Shown here piece by piece: positions 48,725 to 59,217 of a stretch of DNA of 64,000 nucleotides; the first letter of the stretch is position 1, and each line of letters begins with the position of its first letter. The notes below the pieces were generated by a model. It was given only the letters and a program-made list of their open reading frames with translations, was not told where the DNA came from and searched no databases. The stretch comes from Cokeromyces recurvatus (taxonomy: Eukaryota; Mucoromycota; Mucoromycetes; Mucorales; Mucoraceae), in contig NW_026251397.1 in NCBI RefSeq assembly GCF_025118155.1, positions 269,501 through 333,500 on the forward strand, written 5' to 3'. Both the position numbers and the translations under genes were made by a program.

Positions 48725-51700
48725 CAAAGAGAAAAAAAAAAGGTTTTATATGGAAGTTTCTTCTTGGACTTTCCCCCTTCCCTTTTCCCCTCTCCCCCTT
48801 TCATTCCTCCTTCTCCAACCATTACATTATATAGTTTATTATATTTTTTTTGTGTTGATATTTGAACAATAACAATACTCTAATCCTATAAACTTGCTAT
48901 ACAAAAAAACTTTAAGAAGGATCAAGAATTTATTTTCTTGCCTTCTTAAAAAAAACTACACCCTTAAAAAAAGCGTGTGTCCATGTCTTAATAGTGTCGA
49001 AAAAAAATGTCTTTTTTTTCATGGCTCTTTTTATAGATTGGTCTTCTCGCTAACCTTCTTGTTTTATCGATAGATTTACTAACTTTTTGTATTTTTTTTT
49101 TAATGAATAGGTAAAGTTGTTGTTTTTTATTTGTTATCTTTTTGTTTTATTGAAAAGAGAAAAAAAAAGTCTTCTTCGTATTTTTTCTTTTATTTTCATG
49201 GATTGAAAATAAGTACAACCAAAGCAACAGGATATTACTTTTAAGTGACAATCTTTCCCTCTCGTGGCCCTTTCTTCTCGACTTTATCTTTGTTTTATAC
49301 TAATGCGTTTTCTTTTTATATAGCATATCTTTTAGGTCCTCAGCGAAAAAACAAAACAAAACATGATCATTGGAAATCACTGAATGTTTTATTATTTTCT
49401 TTCCTTTGCAACTTTCAGTTTTTAGTCAGCTCTTTTATGATGGTATCAAATTAGAAATTATTTGTCTTCTCGAGGTTTTGAATATGTATAGAAAAGAAAG
49501 AAAAAAACGTATGATAAAAAATTTTTGAGCATCTAAATTTCATTTACACCACGCGTATTGAACCTAAAATTAAGCTTCAATTTCTGACAAAATAACTATA
49601 ATTGTAAGCTGTCATTTACAACAAAAGATAATCAATTAGTTTATTCTTTTTTTTTATTTTTTTTTTTTTTTACCTATGACTTGAATATCTATTTTTTCTT
49701 CTTTTTTCCTCGCACGATGAAATGGATAATCCTTGTTTAATTTAATATAATCGCAGACTATGTATATTTTACTTACTGCTCCTCCTTCCTATCTGTAACA
49801 GCCAAGCAATAATTTTTAAAGTCCGGATACAAATTTGTAATTAAAAAGGGGGGAGAGAGATTAAGCTTATATCATTTTTGATTTTCTATCGTTATCAATC
49901 TGACACTGTAAATTTATAATCTTACCGAAACCCTCAATGGTTTTTTTTTTCTATGAGTTTGAAATTTAATTAGAACAACGACTTTCTATATTTCATGACA
50001 GGAAAAAAAAAAAAAAAAAAAAAAAAAAAGGAAGAAAGAAAGAAAGAAAAGAAAAGAAAAGAAAGAAAGAAAGAATGAATGAATGAATGAATGAATAAAG
50101 TACATTTTACCAGGAACGCATCAAGTTTTAAAAGGAGCCTCTTCAGTTCTTTTATTGTTTAAAAAAATATATACAAATATATACTTGTTTAAGCACTAAA
50201 ATCTTGCTAATAATGCTTCTTCTTTTTTTTTCATACCTACTCTAAGTTTGATTGTATTATTATATTTCAAACATATAAACACGAAAATAAAGTTTTAAAG
50301 GGACAAACAGAATAATAATAATTCAACATAATAAAAGAGTATAATTAAAAAACATTTGGTTCTGCTGTAATACATTTGAATACTCCTTTCAAGTTGCTTC
50401 TTAGACACACATATTAAAAAAAAAAGAAATTCATTCTTATTATAATAGACTAGTTAACATTTATATGCAATCATAGCGAACATCATATCTGTCTTCTATA
50501 ACATGAATCAAAATGGATCAAAAAATAGAGTCCTATTTTTTTTTTCTTTTTTTCTTTTTCTTTTTCTTTTTCTTTTTTTTTCTTTTTGCTGCTAGATCAA
50601 ATATTATTTTGTTTTGTATGCCAAGAGTGAATTTATCTTTCTTCTTCTGATAAACAAAACTCTCGGTCTATTTGCTTGACTATTTTTTTTTTTTTCATTT
50701 TAGCGTAGCTGAATGTCAGAAATATTATTTACTGAAGTAGTTTTATTCCATTTTTATTTTTCAGACAGCGCTAATAGGATTAAGTAACACGTCAAAGTAC
50801 ATTGATACAGGATTTAATATTCAAAATTTATAAGCTTCGTTCATTGTGAGTCGTGTATACGTTTAAATTTATCTGGTGACTAAAATTATTGATTATTTGA
50901 TACTTTACCATAAATCAAGAACAATGTAGCACAAGGAGACCTTTTTAAAGAAAAAAAAAATAGAATAAAAATAACCAAGAGTATATAAGGAGAAATGTAA
51001 TAAAAAAGAAACAGGTATAGTTCGGGTTAATAATAGTCATTCGATTGACAATTATGGTTATTTACATCTAACTGAAAAAAAAATCATTCTTTGGTAACAC
51101 ATAATATAGGTCTCTGCTTTGTATCAAGAAATCAAATGCTATTTTGGTAAACTGTACTAGCCATTTACAAGTTCCAAGTTCGAGAACGGTTTTTTGGTAC
51201 GAGCATTACTATCTGTTTTAATCTAGGCTATATGTTGAGCTTTAATCTATGGATCATATACCACAACGTTGAATAAAATAAATTAATTCTAGACCTTAGT
51301 TAGGAAGATTTATCTAGTATTCATTATATTTCTTCAGGGGTAAAATATATCTAATATTAAAATTTCACAGAGAACGTCTTGAAAGTACAAAATAATTTTG
51401 TATAACTGTTCTGTATTTCACAACAATTTATTTTCCAAGTATTATAAGTTTATAATAGTTTTTTTTTATTGAAGAAAGAAGCGAGTTTGTGGAAGTGTAC
51501 AATGTTCACAATTGTTTAAGGAAAAGAAAAAAACGAGTGTATAGTATATATAAATGATGAACAAATGGGGTAGAGAATATGGATACATAATATAAATATG
51601 AGGTCAACTCATAATATATTAACTATACAAATGGGGTTAAGGAAGATTGAGGGAGAATGATACAAAAAGGAATGGAATGATAATATTGTTTTTTTTTTAT

Positions 51701-51734
51701 TATAGAAACTGGTAAGCAAATTGGTGATATTTGC
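48725..51734. other. 3-kb intergenic region
   Basis: bZIP 3' flank: CT-rich block (48760-48820), then T-rich sequence. An A27 run (50003-50029) followed by GAAA and GAAT tetranucleotide repeats runs to 50097. T-rich TTTC repeats lie at 50535-50585. A 69-codon frame at 49245-49454 lacks any family feature. No gene or RNA recognised. The right end holds the 3' flank of the expansin-like gene. Confidence 0.55.
50003..50097. repeat. A27 plus GAAA/GAAT tandem repeats
   Basis: A homopolymer passes into GAAA units and then GAAT units without interruption. Confidence 0.85.
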
Positions 51735-52671
51735 TTAATAAACATACCAATCGACCTTGAGAATACCAGTATCATAGTCCCCAATCTCACCAAAAGCAGC
51801 AGGAGAAAGATCAATATGTGTTCTATCGCAAGATTCGCAAGCATCCTTTACAGTGACTGTGACACTTTTACCATTGGCTTTATTAACAACCTTGACCTTT
51901 TTGTTACAGTATGAACTCTTCTTACTATAACTACCATAAAGAGAACCACTCTACACATAAAAGAAAAAAAAAGGTTTTTAGTTTTCAAAAAGAAAGAAAA
52001 AAAAAGTATTATAATAAAGATTTACTTACAAGGGCAGCAATGTAATCATCATTATCATTCCAGTCACCACAGGCACCTTGATTAGGTGTAAAGAAGGTAG
52101 CCTTGCCACTGTAATGTTCGGAACTATCACTTGATGAAGATCCCGATTTCTTTGTAGTTGTCTTCTTAGTTGTCTTCTTAGTTGTCTTTTTAGTAGTCTT
52201 CTTAGTAGTAGTTGTCTTCTTGGTGGTCTTCTTGGTCTTCTTTTTTCCTTTTTTATTTTTGCTTCTTTTTGTTGTTGTAGGAGCGTCCTTATTACATTTA
52301 ATTTCCTTGATATATTGAAAGGGAACATAAACTTCAGTATTCTTTTTGGATCCCTTGTATTCATCGGGTACGTTATACCATGAAGCAGTGATGTGACATT
52401 CATTACCAGAATGAACCTTATCATTAGTGCCCTTGAAATGAAGGTTTTTCTTGGAATTCAAGACGATTTGAGTAGTGACATCATTAGAAGAAGCTTTTGT
52501 AGTAGGTTTACAGTCTTTGTTACCAATATCAATACGACCACGGATTCTAAGATGACTGTTGGAGACTTTCAATTGAGCCTTTTTAACTGATAAATTACAA
52601 TGCTTATCAGCTAGAGTATGACCCAATATGGCCAAAAGAACAACAAGAATAAAAGTTTGAGAGATTTGCAT
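51735..52671 (-). CDS. Secreted protein with expansin-like double-psi beta-barrel
   Basis: Two exons (52671-52030, 51950-51735) give 285 residues. I start at MQISQTFILVVLLAILGHTL, a good signal peptide cleaved near LADKHC; an ATG nine codons upstream would bury it. Residues about 25-135 form a Cys-containing domain (CNLSVKKAQLKVSNSHLRI, KGTNDKVHSGNECHITASWY) that I do not recognise. Then comes a Lys/Thr linker of TTKK repeats and a Ser-rich hinge. The C-terminal barrel starts YSGKATFFTPNQGACGDW and ends CDRTHIDLSPAAFGEIGD; this is the RlpA/expansin/barwin-type double-psi barrel, with the Asp of HIDLS at the usual catalytic position. A role in loosening chitin-rich cell walls, or in interaction with other organisms, is likely for the family. 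Basic linkers of this type may bind polyanionic walls. Confidence 0.88.
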
Positions 52672-53351
52672 TATGTATGTATTTTTTTTACAAATCAATA
52701 ATAATAATAAAAAAAACGAAAGGAATAGGTATTCTTAAATATATATAAAATATATAGAATACAGAAAATGAAGATCAGAAAAAAAATAAAGTGTCTAAAG
52801 TGTTAATGATAAAAGAAAAAAAAAAGAAAGGAAAAGTAGGATCTATGGACTTTTATATTAATATGCTTGATTAACACAATTACCTTTCTTTCTTTTTTTT
52901 TTTCTATTTTGTTTAACAATATACATGTCATACAAATAAATAAAAAAGGCGTTAATTTATCTCTACGTTACACATATAAAATCAAGGGCACCATTATATA
53001 AAAAAAACATGTATTTATAAATCGTACAAATTTGAAAGAGAGCTGGATGATATACACGACTTATAAATTGATTTTGTATAAATAAGTCAATATGAAGCAA
53101 CCCTCTTATATTATGGAATAAAAAGGAAAAAGACAAATCATGGTAACTTAGACTTCCATTTGGATAATAATGTATGATATGTAACACATGTTTGCCATTT
53201 ATATTTTCTGTAATATGACAGTAATTAATGAGAATAGAATTTTCTACATATTCATTCAATTATATTAAGGCTACACTAAGAATTATAAGAACCATATATG
53301 TATTTATCAAATTATCTTTATTAAGAGTCAAGGAATATATTCCAGTAATTA
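52672..53351. other. Expansin-like gene upstream region
   Basis: AT-rich. It contains the promoter of the expansin-like gene and no recognisable frame; a 98-codon minus-strand open frame at 52963-53259 shows no family features. Confidence 0.5.
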
Positions 53352-53460
53352 TTCTTTGTTACAGTCAAACCTATGGAATTTGGCGTTTTCTCAAAAATGA
53401 ACGTCAAGAGTTTAAATTGTTTTTGTCTACTTTAGTTAAAACAATTGTCGGGAACTAGCT
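53352..53460 (+). repeat. TIR-like transposon end
   Basis: Begins TTACAGTCAAACCTATGG and continues GAATTTGGCGTTTTCTCAAA. The same 40-odd bases occur inverted at about 60569-60612 with a few substitutions. An ACAGTCAAAC start next to TA-rich DNA is the usual terminal inverted repeat form of pogo/Tigger-type elements. Confidence 0.55.
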
Positions 53461-53575
53461 AACTAAAATTGGCTGGAAGATTGTGCCTAATTGTCGCACA
53501 TCTTCTATACCTGGTTTTGTTCCTCTCTCTTTCTAATAAAATATAACATAATGATGAATACCTTTTTTTTATGAA

Positions 53576-53818
53576 GATGGACAGGAAAACATTTTTAATG
53601 AAGAAGGAGAAAAAATTTACGATCTGATGGAGGATGTTTTAACACATGTCGATGATCCCAACATAGTTCTTGAAATAATAACTAGCCGACAAACTTACTT
53701 GAGCATCAAGCGCCCCGAAAAAATTGCTGAAGAGCCCTCAGTTAAAAAGCAGTCGAAACCTAGTAAGTTGAAGCCATCAATGAAGTTATACAACAATTAC
53801 AGCGCACACAGCGTATGA
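53576..53818 (+). pseudogene. Short coding relic, unknown
   Basis: An 80-codon plus-strand frame (DGQENIFNEEGEKIYDLMED, then LTHVDDPNIVLEIITSRQTY) ends at TGA after a basic KKQSKPSKLKPSMK stretch. Composition is protein-like. Its position just after a TIR-like end suggests the N-terminus of a transposon protein, but no catalytic part follows and I cannot name the family. Confidence 0.35.
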
Positions 53819-54310
53819 TTTTGATCCTGAACCAAAATTTGTGTCTAATAACCCAAATAATATTCAAGTTCTTTTTTTTTTTTTTAAGAAAAATTTAATT
53901 ATTTATTATATTTTTTTTTATACACTAAAGCATCTATGTAAATTGACCCAAGATAGTTTCTTTTAGTTTATGAAGATCGGTCATTAAGGAAACTTAAATT
54001 CATTTATGTTTTTGACAATCTCTCTATAATAGCGTAAATAGAAAAGTAAGTAAGCCATTTTCTCTTAAAAAAAAAGAAACAATAGTTTCCTCTAAGTTTA
54101 TAACTTTAAAGATTCGTTTGCCATCTTTTTACATGCCTCATCAGCTTCTTTATGCAAATGAGGTTGTTTTAGTGGAACATAAATTTTAGTACAATAAACA
54201 ATTTTTATTTTTTCTTTTCATGTCTTTCTTTCTATATTTCTTCCCCCTACTATTATCTCAATGATCCTTTACGAAACTTATTAACAGATCTGATTATATG
54301 TATACAATAA
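53819..54310. other. Spacer, no gene seen
   Basis: AT-rich with T13-type runs (53872-53886); nothing recognised. Confidence 0.5.
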
Positions 54311-55905
54311 TTACTTGGAATTGAAAAAAAAAAAAAACCCTTTTATTAATGTAAGGATGAACTTTAAACGCATTACAAATGCAATTTTAAAGATCAGTAA
54401 GCATTCCATTAAGTTTTTTGTGATGTTGAAAGTGGGGCCAAACAACTTTGAACTTGTTTTTGTAGCCAAAAGTTTTACCAGATCAACACATTCGACAATG
54501 TCCGGTATATCGTATATAGTGATTTTTTGGAATTCATTTCCTTTTGAATTGCTTGTTACAATTAACACACCATAGTCGTCAATTTAGTGATATTTCATTT
54601 CCTCAATTACTGCAAGAAAGCTTACTTTGTTATTTTATTTATGCTTTAAATAGCACTCGACTGTGCCTACAAATCAAGCATTCTTAACACGACTAGCAAT
54701 GTAATGTTGAAACTAGAATTATTTTGGTAAAACTTTTTTCTTTCTTTTTTTATCTTTTATTTGTATTAACATCAAACAGAACAATATTGCCTGCTCTAGT
54801 ATAAATATTTTTGCTTTTACGATCGAAAACTGACGAATATTGCTTTGAATCTTTCTAGGCTTTTACCGCTATTCCAACCTGTAAATTGTCCAGTTCCACA
54901 CCATTGTTGCCTGTAGTTCTTATATAGGAGTGTTTTAAAGCTCTAATAACTTTAGTATTTGCAATACCACAACAAGACAAATCAGCCAAAGATCCACTCG
55001 AAAGTGTATCTTGTATAAAAGGTTCCCATAATTGAGGGTAATGAAAGATGTCTGAAGGATGGGTCCAGAATGAATCAAGGGAGTATGTCGGATTGGGAAC
55101 TAAGCTTTGGGTAAGATTATGGACATGATAAGAGTTATACCCCACTTGATTTCTGATGACATTTGAAGCATTAGTGTTGATTTTGCTTTTAGACTTGATC
55201 AAGTTACTATATTTTTTTATAGTTCTTTCCAAGTTGCGACAAGAATATGCTTTTAATGGGCCAGCTTTGTTGATTATATGTTGTAAATGGCAGAGGTAAT
55301 GGTTATTGACAGTGACTACTCTTACGTTGATCCTTCCTAGGGTGATTTATCTTTTTAAAAATATGTGCCACAGGTTAAAGAGTCTAATTATAAGAAATTA
55401 TGTTAATCATCGTAGTTCTTTAGACATTTTAGTACTACATATACCTATTCATTTTGTTCAAGTCAGCCATGGAAATTGACTATTGCAAAACAATTGAGCA
55501 TACGTACACCAAGCTAATGATTGCATCTCTTGTTTCTTTATGTTTTAGATGTTAGATGATGAGTGTAGGAATGATGTAAAGCAGTAAGTCATGCCAATCA
55601 ACAGCACGACCATGACCTTTTGCACATTGCCAGGTACCTTCAAAAGACAAAGGTATATGAACTCTTGATTCATTGACGTAATTGTCAATGACTTTGAAGA
55701 ATTTTTTGGGACGTAAGTAAAAGCTGTTTAAATCAAAAGTGTATTCTGAGGTATCTAACACTTTGAAACGTGCATTTTCTACAGATGAAATCAGATCATA
55801 ACAGAGACGACTGACATTACGAATCAAGTGCATCTTGTCACAAAGAAAAAAGGTTGATCCATTGAATGTGGGCAGAGAGCTGATTAGCGCAGGAACTCCT
55901 TGCAT
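54311..55905 (-). pseudogene. KDZ/Tnp2-like transposase relic
   Basis: Minus-strand pieces in correct order but different frames: MQGVPALISSLPTFNGSTFF with FLCDKMHLIRNVSRLCYDL (55905 down to 55790), IPLSFEGTWQCAKGHGRAVD and WHDLLLYIIPTL (55660-55552), HYLCHLQHIINKAGPLKAYS with CRNLERTIKKYSNLIKSKS (about 55290-55180), SFWTHPSDIFHYPQLWEPF (near 55060) and a Val/Leu-rich tail at 54568-54311. The LPTFNG...DxMHL and GPLxAYSxRxxERTIxxYS blocks recall large Mucorales transposase proteins of the KDZ/Tnp2 class with a DUF4218-like end. Several frameshifts and stops interrupt it; the upstream half with the first catalytic Asp is absent beyond 55905. Family naming is from memory of the pattern and is only moderately secure. 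Confidence 0.55.
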
Positions 55906-56859
55906 TCCATTAGACTATTTATCGTGTGTGCTGTAAGTATGTTGTATTTTTTTTTTGTAGACAATAAATAAACACAGCATGTTGTGTATATAATGACGTA
56001 TTACATAATATTTTATAATATACAAATCAGAGTCATGAAGAACAGAATGATATTATGATTATTAGTTATACGCTTTATGCATACAATATTATTTGATTTC
56101 AGTTTATATAAGACATTCTTGCGATGAGAAAAATAATATTATAATAAATACTAACTCTACGAAATAATGATAAGAAAAACATAGTCTAAGGAGTTATTAA
56201 TGATAAAGATATATGAATTATAGATTATACTTATTAGTTATATATACACATTATTATTATAATATTGTCTTATATACTAATTTATAAATATAATTATATA
56301 CTATCTATACACTATACAATATAATGACATTCATTCAAGCATTATAGTAAGGAATGAATATAATACAAAGCATCTTCCCTATATCATTCACAAGTATGAA
56401 CAAACGAGATTTCATTATTTGGCTTCAAAAAAAATAACCGGCTAGATCAAGCACTAATAATGTAATATTTATTAGAGTTAACTGAGATTAATTCTCAGTC
56501 AGGGCAAAGACTAGAGCTCAAACACAATAACTTTAATTATTCTATGGGAAAATATTCTTCTTTCAAGATATCTCCACTCTGTTCCTGTCACGAAATAACC
56601 CGTTCTCCTACAAGATATAAATATGGATTCATTTTGCACTCATCTTGGAGAAATTCAGTTTTTTATTTTTAATTTTTATTGATAATAAAAGTTTTATACA
56701 AAGTTTTCACAGATTTATTCTGTCTTATTCTTTTGTTATCTTTATCTTATCAACAAAAGGTATCAATTTTATGAGAAACACTAGAAGAAGACCAAACACT
56801 GCTTTTAACTTATGTGGTTTCACCAAAAACCTCAACTTCAGTTAAACCAATAACTATAG
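55906..56859. other. Spacer, AT-rich, no gene seen
   Basis: Very AT-rich (56030-56380) with no recognisable frame; a 66-codon frame at 56645-56845 looks non-coding. Confidence 0.5.
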
Positions 56860-57127
56860 AGAGCTAATTATATAAAATCGATAATGGCTGACGCAGGGAT
56901 CAGCACAAAGGACTGTAGTACTCATTCGGTCAGGTCAGTTTCAAGTACATGGGCAGTCGAATTGGGCCACAGTATTCAAGAAGTTAAAAAACATGCACAT
57001 TGGAGTTTGAATTCCACATAGCAAGCCTCAAGTACAGTTATAAACGATTTAATTTTTTGTCTGGAGAGCATATATCGCATTACAAGTTGGAGTCGAGTCA
57101 AATGGGATTGGTTAAGAAACAATAAGT
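56860..57127 (+). pseudogene. Tyrosine recombinase C-terminal relic
   Basis: The plus-strand frame reads ANYIKSIMADAGISTKDCST, HSVRSVSSTWAVELGHSIQE and VKKHAHWSLNST, then TAG, then continues in the same frame QASSTVINDLIF to a TAA at 57125-57127. The HSVR is the HxxR box, and HAHW holds the next conserved His/Trp of tyrosine recombinases. This form is common in DIRS/Crypton-like elements of Mucorales. In intact relatives a segment with the nucleophilic Tyr (FEKFYY type) follows WSLNS. Here it is missing between LNST and QASS, so the protein is inactive as well as truncated upstream. Confidence 0.75.
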
Positions 57128-57172
57128 AATAAAGAGTTTTTTTGACTAATCAGAATTTAGGAAACTTTTTAT

Positions 57173-57186
57173 CGACAACCTTGTCG
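57173..57186. repeat. Palindrome CGACAACCTTGTCG, copy 1
   Basis: Arms CGACAA and TTGTCG around CC. Nearly the same 14-mer recurs at 58522-58535 (first base differs) and exactly at 58582-58595, each within a repeated stretch of about 58 bp. Confidence 0.8.
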
Positions 57187-57190
57187 GTTT

Positions 57191-58521
57191 TGTGATGGAA
57201 CGTAAAATTTAAAAGAGAAAGAAAAGAGAAAGAAAAAGAAGAGAGAAAGGGAACAAAAGGAAGTATAGTTTGAGACTGTTTTTATTCAATTAAAAATAAA
57301 GAATAAGAATTGAAAGTTAAAGGAAAGTTTTTCATGTCTACACAACTGCTTGTATTTATATTAATGTATCCTGAATCAAGGAAATAAAAATAACCGTCAA
57401 AGAACATGAGTCATGAAACAGTGTTAGTATTCAGATATATACATCTTATTGATTCAAGAGACTGATCTATGGATTATCTATTAAGTGTTATAATGATCTG
57501 ATTAAGGTTTTAAATTGTCTAATTTAAGTATATATTCCTGATATCTTTTATGTTTTATTTTATTGGATCAAAGACGACTTTGTTTTGACAGCAAAAAGTT
57601 AAAGAAAGAGAAAAAGACAAAAGACAAGTCTGTGAAAACTTCGTGTAGTTTTTATTTAGAAGAATAATACAAAAATTGTACCAGGAAAAATTATGTGAAA
57701 AAGTAAAGGGTTATTTATATGTTTTTGCAAGGTAAGTGATATTAATAGAACTATGATTTGGATAAGCAAATATTGCTATAATAAAGCATTAGTCATAAAT
57801 ATTTTCTCCGAATAATTCTGCCTACAATAAGATCTATTTTTATTCTTTTCTGCCTGAGCTGTCGCTGTTACTAAAAATATTAAATTATTGTTTCTGGGGT
57901 AAGCGACGCGTCAATATTAATTCACAGTGAATATGTCAGCTATAGCAATACCAATTATTTATATGCTACTATTATTATTATCCTATAAGATATTATTACA
58001 TAACAACATTTATCTTTATAGCTATCTATATATAATATGTATGACTTATAAATAATTATGTAATTGAATATAACAGTCATAATCCTATTGAATTATTATT
58101 ATTACATAATATAATGTATATAATTATTTTTAATGCTCGAATACTCAAACAATGACTATTATCAAAACTGAGAGTAGAATGAATATTATGCTGTGAAGCG
58201 CGATATATTAGTTTTATTTGAATAACCTCTTTATTATATAATAAATGATGGTTTATTTCTATTAACTTAATTATAAAGGCTACTACAATCACAACAGACT
58301 TGAATCCTTTGTCAAGGTTATAAAAATAAATATTTAAAAATGATACGATGTCTTATATTTGATACATCTAGACAATTGGATGTCAATAAGTTTTATATTA
58401 TTTACAAGATGTTATGTACAGAGTTTTATTTCATATTCAGGCTTATAGTTTATCCTTTATTATGTAATTCATCTACTACAATATTACTTTCGATAATATC
58501 CAGAGCTTATTCTATAAAACA
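57191..58521 (+). mobile_element. Solo LTR family D, split by LTR A
   Basis: Starts TGTGATGGAACG and ends CTTATTCTATAAAACA. The two halves (57191-57580 and 58302-58521, 610 bp together) match the uninterrupted inverted copy at 61965-62576 (612 bp). No internal coding region or partner LTR is next to it, so it is a solo LTR. No clear target-site duplication: copies of GACAACCTTGTCGG flank it near both ends instead. Confidence 0.8.
57581..58296 (+). mobile_element. Solo LTR family A nested in LTR D
   Basis: 716 bp beginning TGTTTTGACAGC and ending ACAATCACAACA. It is flanked on both sides by GACTT (57576-57580 and 58297-58301), a perfect 5-bp target-site duplication. The empty site is visible in the inverted LTR D copy near 62177-62190. 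A second copy is at 59218-60523. Confidence 0.88.
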
Positions 58522-58595
58522 GACAACCTTGTCGGATAAAAAAAGTATTTTTGACCAATCAGCACCTAGAAAACTTTTTATCGACAACCTTGTCG
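58522..58595. repeat. Tandem 58-bp unit with palindromes, copies 2 and 3
   Basis: GACAACCTTGTCG (58522-58534) and CGACAACCTTGTCG (58582-58595) end successive units. The shared unit includes TTTTTGACCAATCAG and AAAACTTTTTAT and resembles 57140-57186 (TTTTTTGACTAATCAG). Confidence 0.75.
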
Positions 58596-58627
58596 ATGTT
58601 TTTTTTTTCTGTATATTTATAATCAAA

Positions 58628-59217
58628 ATGTCTGGTGTTAGTTTCATAGGTATTCCGCTGTGTTGATAACTGCTTGTTAATGTAGTAATTCATTTTTCTT
58701 TTTTTTTCTCTTATCCTAGATCAAGCTCTTTTACAATTCGTAATTCCTTATAATCATCGACCCGGCACTGATTTAATGACCAAACTAGCACTTCAAAACT
58801 CAAGAATTATGAACTTAATACTCACAGCGCTTATTGGTGAAAATGCAATTGATCATTACATTTGTAGTCCATGTGAATGGATTGATGGCCGTCGAGCGGA
58901 CGTTCTATATACACCAGTTACTTCACCAACAGATGCTTTCTCCCCCTGTAATAATTGAAATACAGAATGTTGTAGATAAACAGTTCATCCGTCGCCTTAT
59001 TAAATATTGTGGGCATATCATAGATAAATATCAAGTTGAACCAATTGCTTTAACAATATGTATCAATTCAACAAGGAGAGAAATAACTAAAAAACTCACC
59101 GAAACAGACAAAGCGCCGTTCATGAAAAGGCTACCAAGCGATGAATAGGCTCAGGCTCATTACTTTATTGATGAAACAACTATTGCATCTTCCCGTCAAA
59201 CGCCTTTACTACTACTT
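58628..59217 (+). pseudogene. PD-(D/E)XK nuclease-like gene, frameshifted and truncated
   Basis: Two exons (58628-58649; 58720 onward) start MSGVSFI/DQALLQFVIPYN. The frame runs through LALQNSRIMNLILTALIGEN and EWIDGRRADVLYTP. At the C-run 58941-58946 the frame shifts; the next frame resumes PPVIIEIQNVVDKQFIRRLI and CGHIIDKYQVEPIALTICIN, then stops at TAG (59146-59148), where the frame would otherwise continue AQAHYFIDE. RADVLY and IIEIQ make a D...ExQ pair as in PD-(D/E)XK (Rpn-like) nucleases, a family abundant in Mucorales. The catalytic pair is thus split by the frameshift. An LTR of family A begins at 59218 and removes the 3' end. Alternatives to a nuclease role cannot be excluded. Confidence 0.7.

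Noticed and set aside
49245..49454. 69-codon frame downstream of the bZIP gene
   Set aside because: No start context, domain or splice partner; composition matches the T-rich 3' flank.
58077..58666. Hydrophobic frames such as MIRCLIFDTSRQLDVNKF, repeated at 61944-62144
   Set aside because: They lie inside solo LTRs A and D; the repetition is due to LTR copies, not to a gene family.
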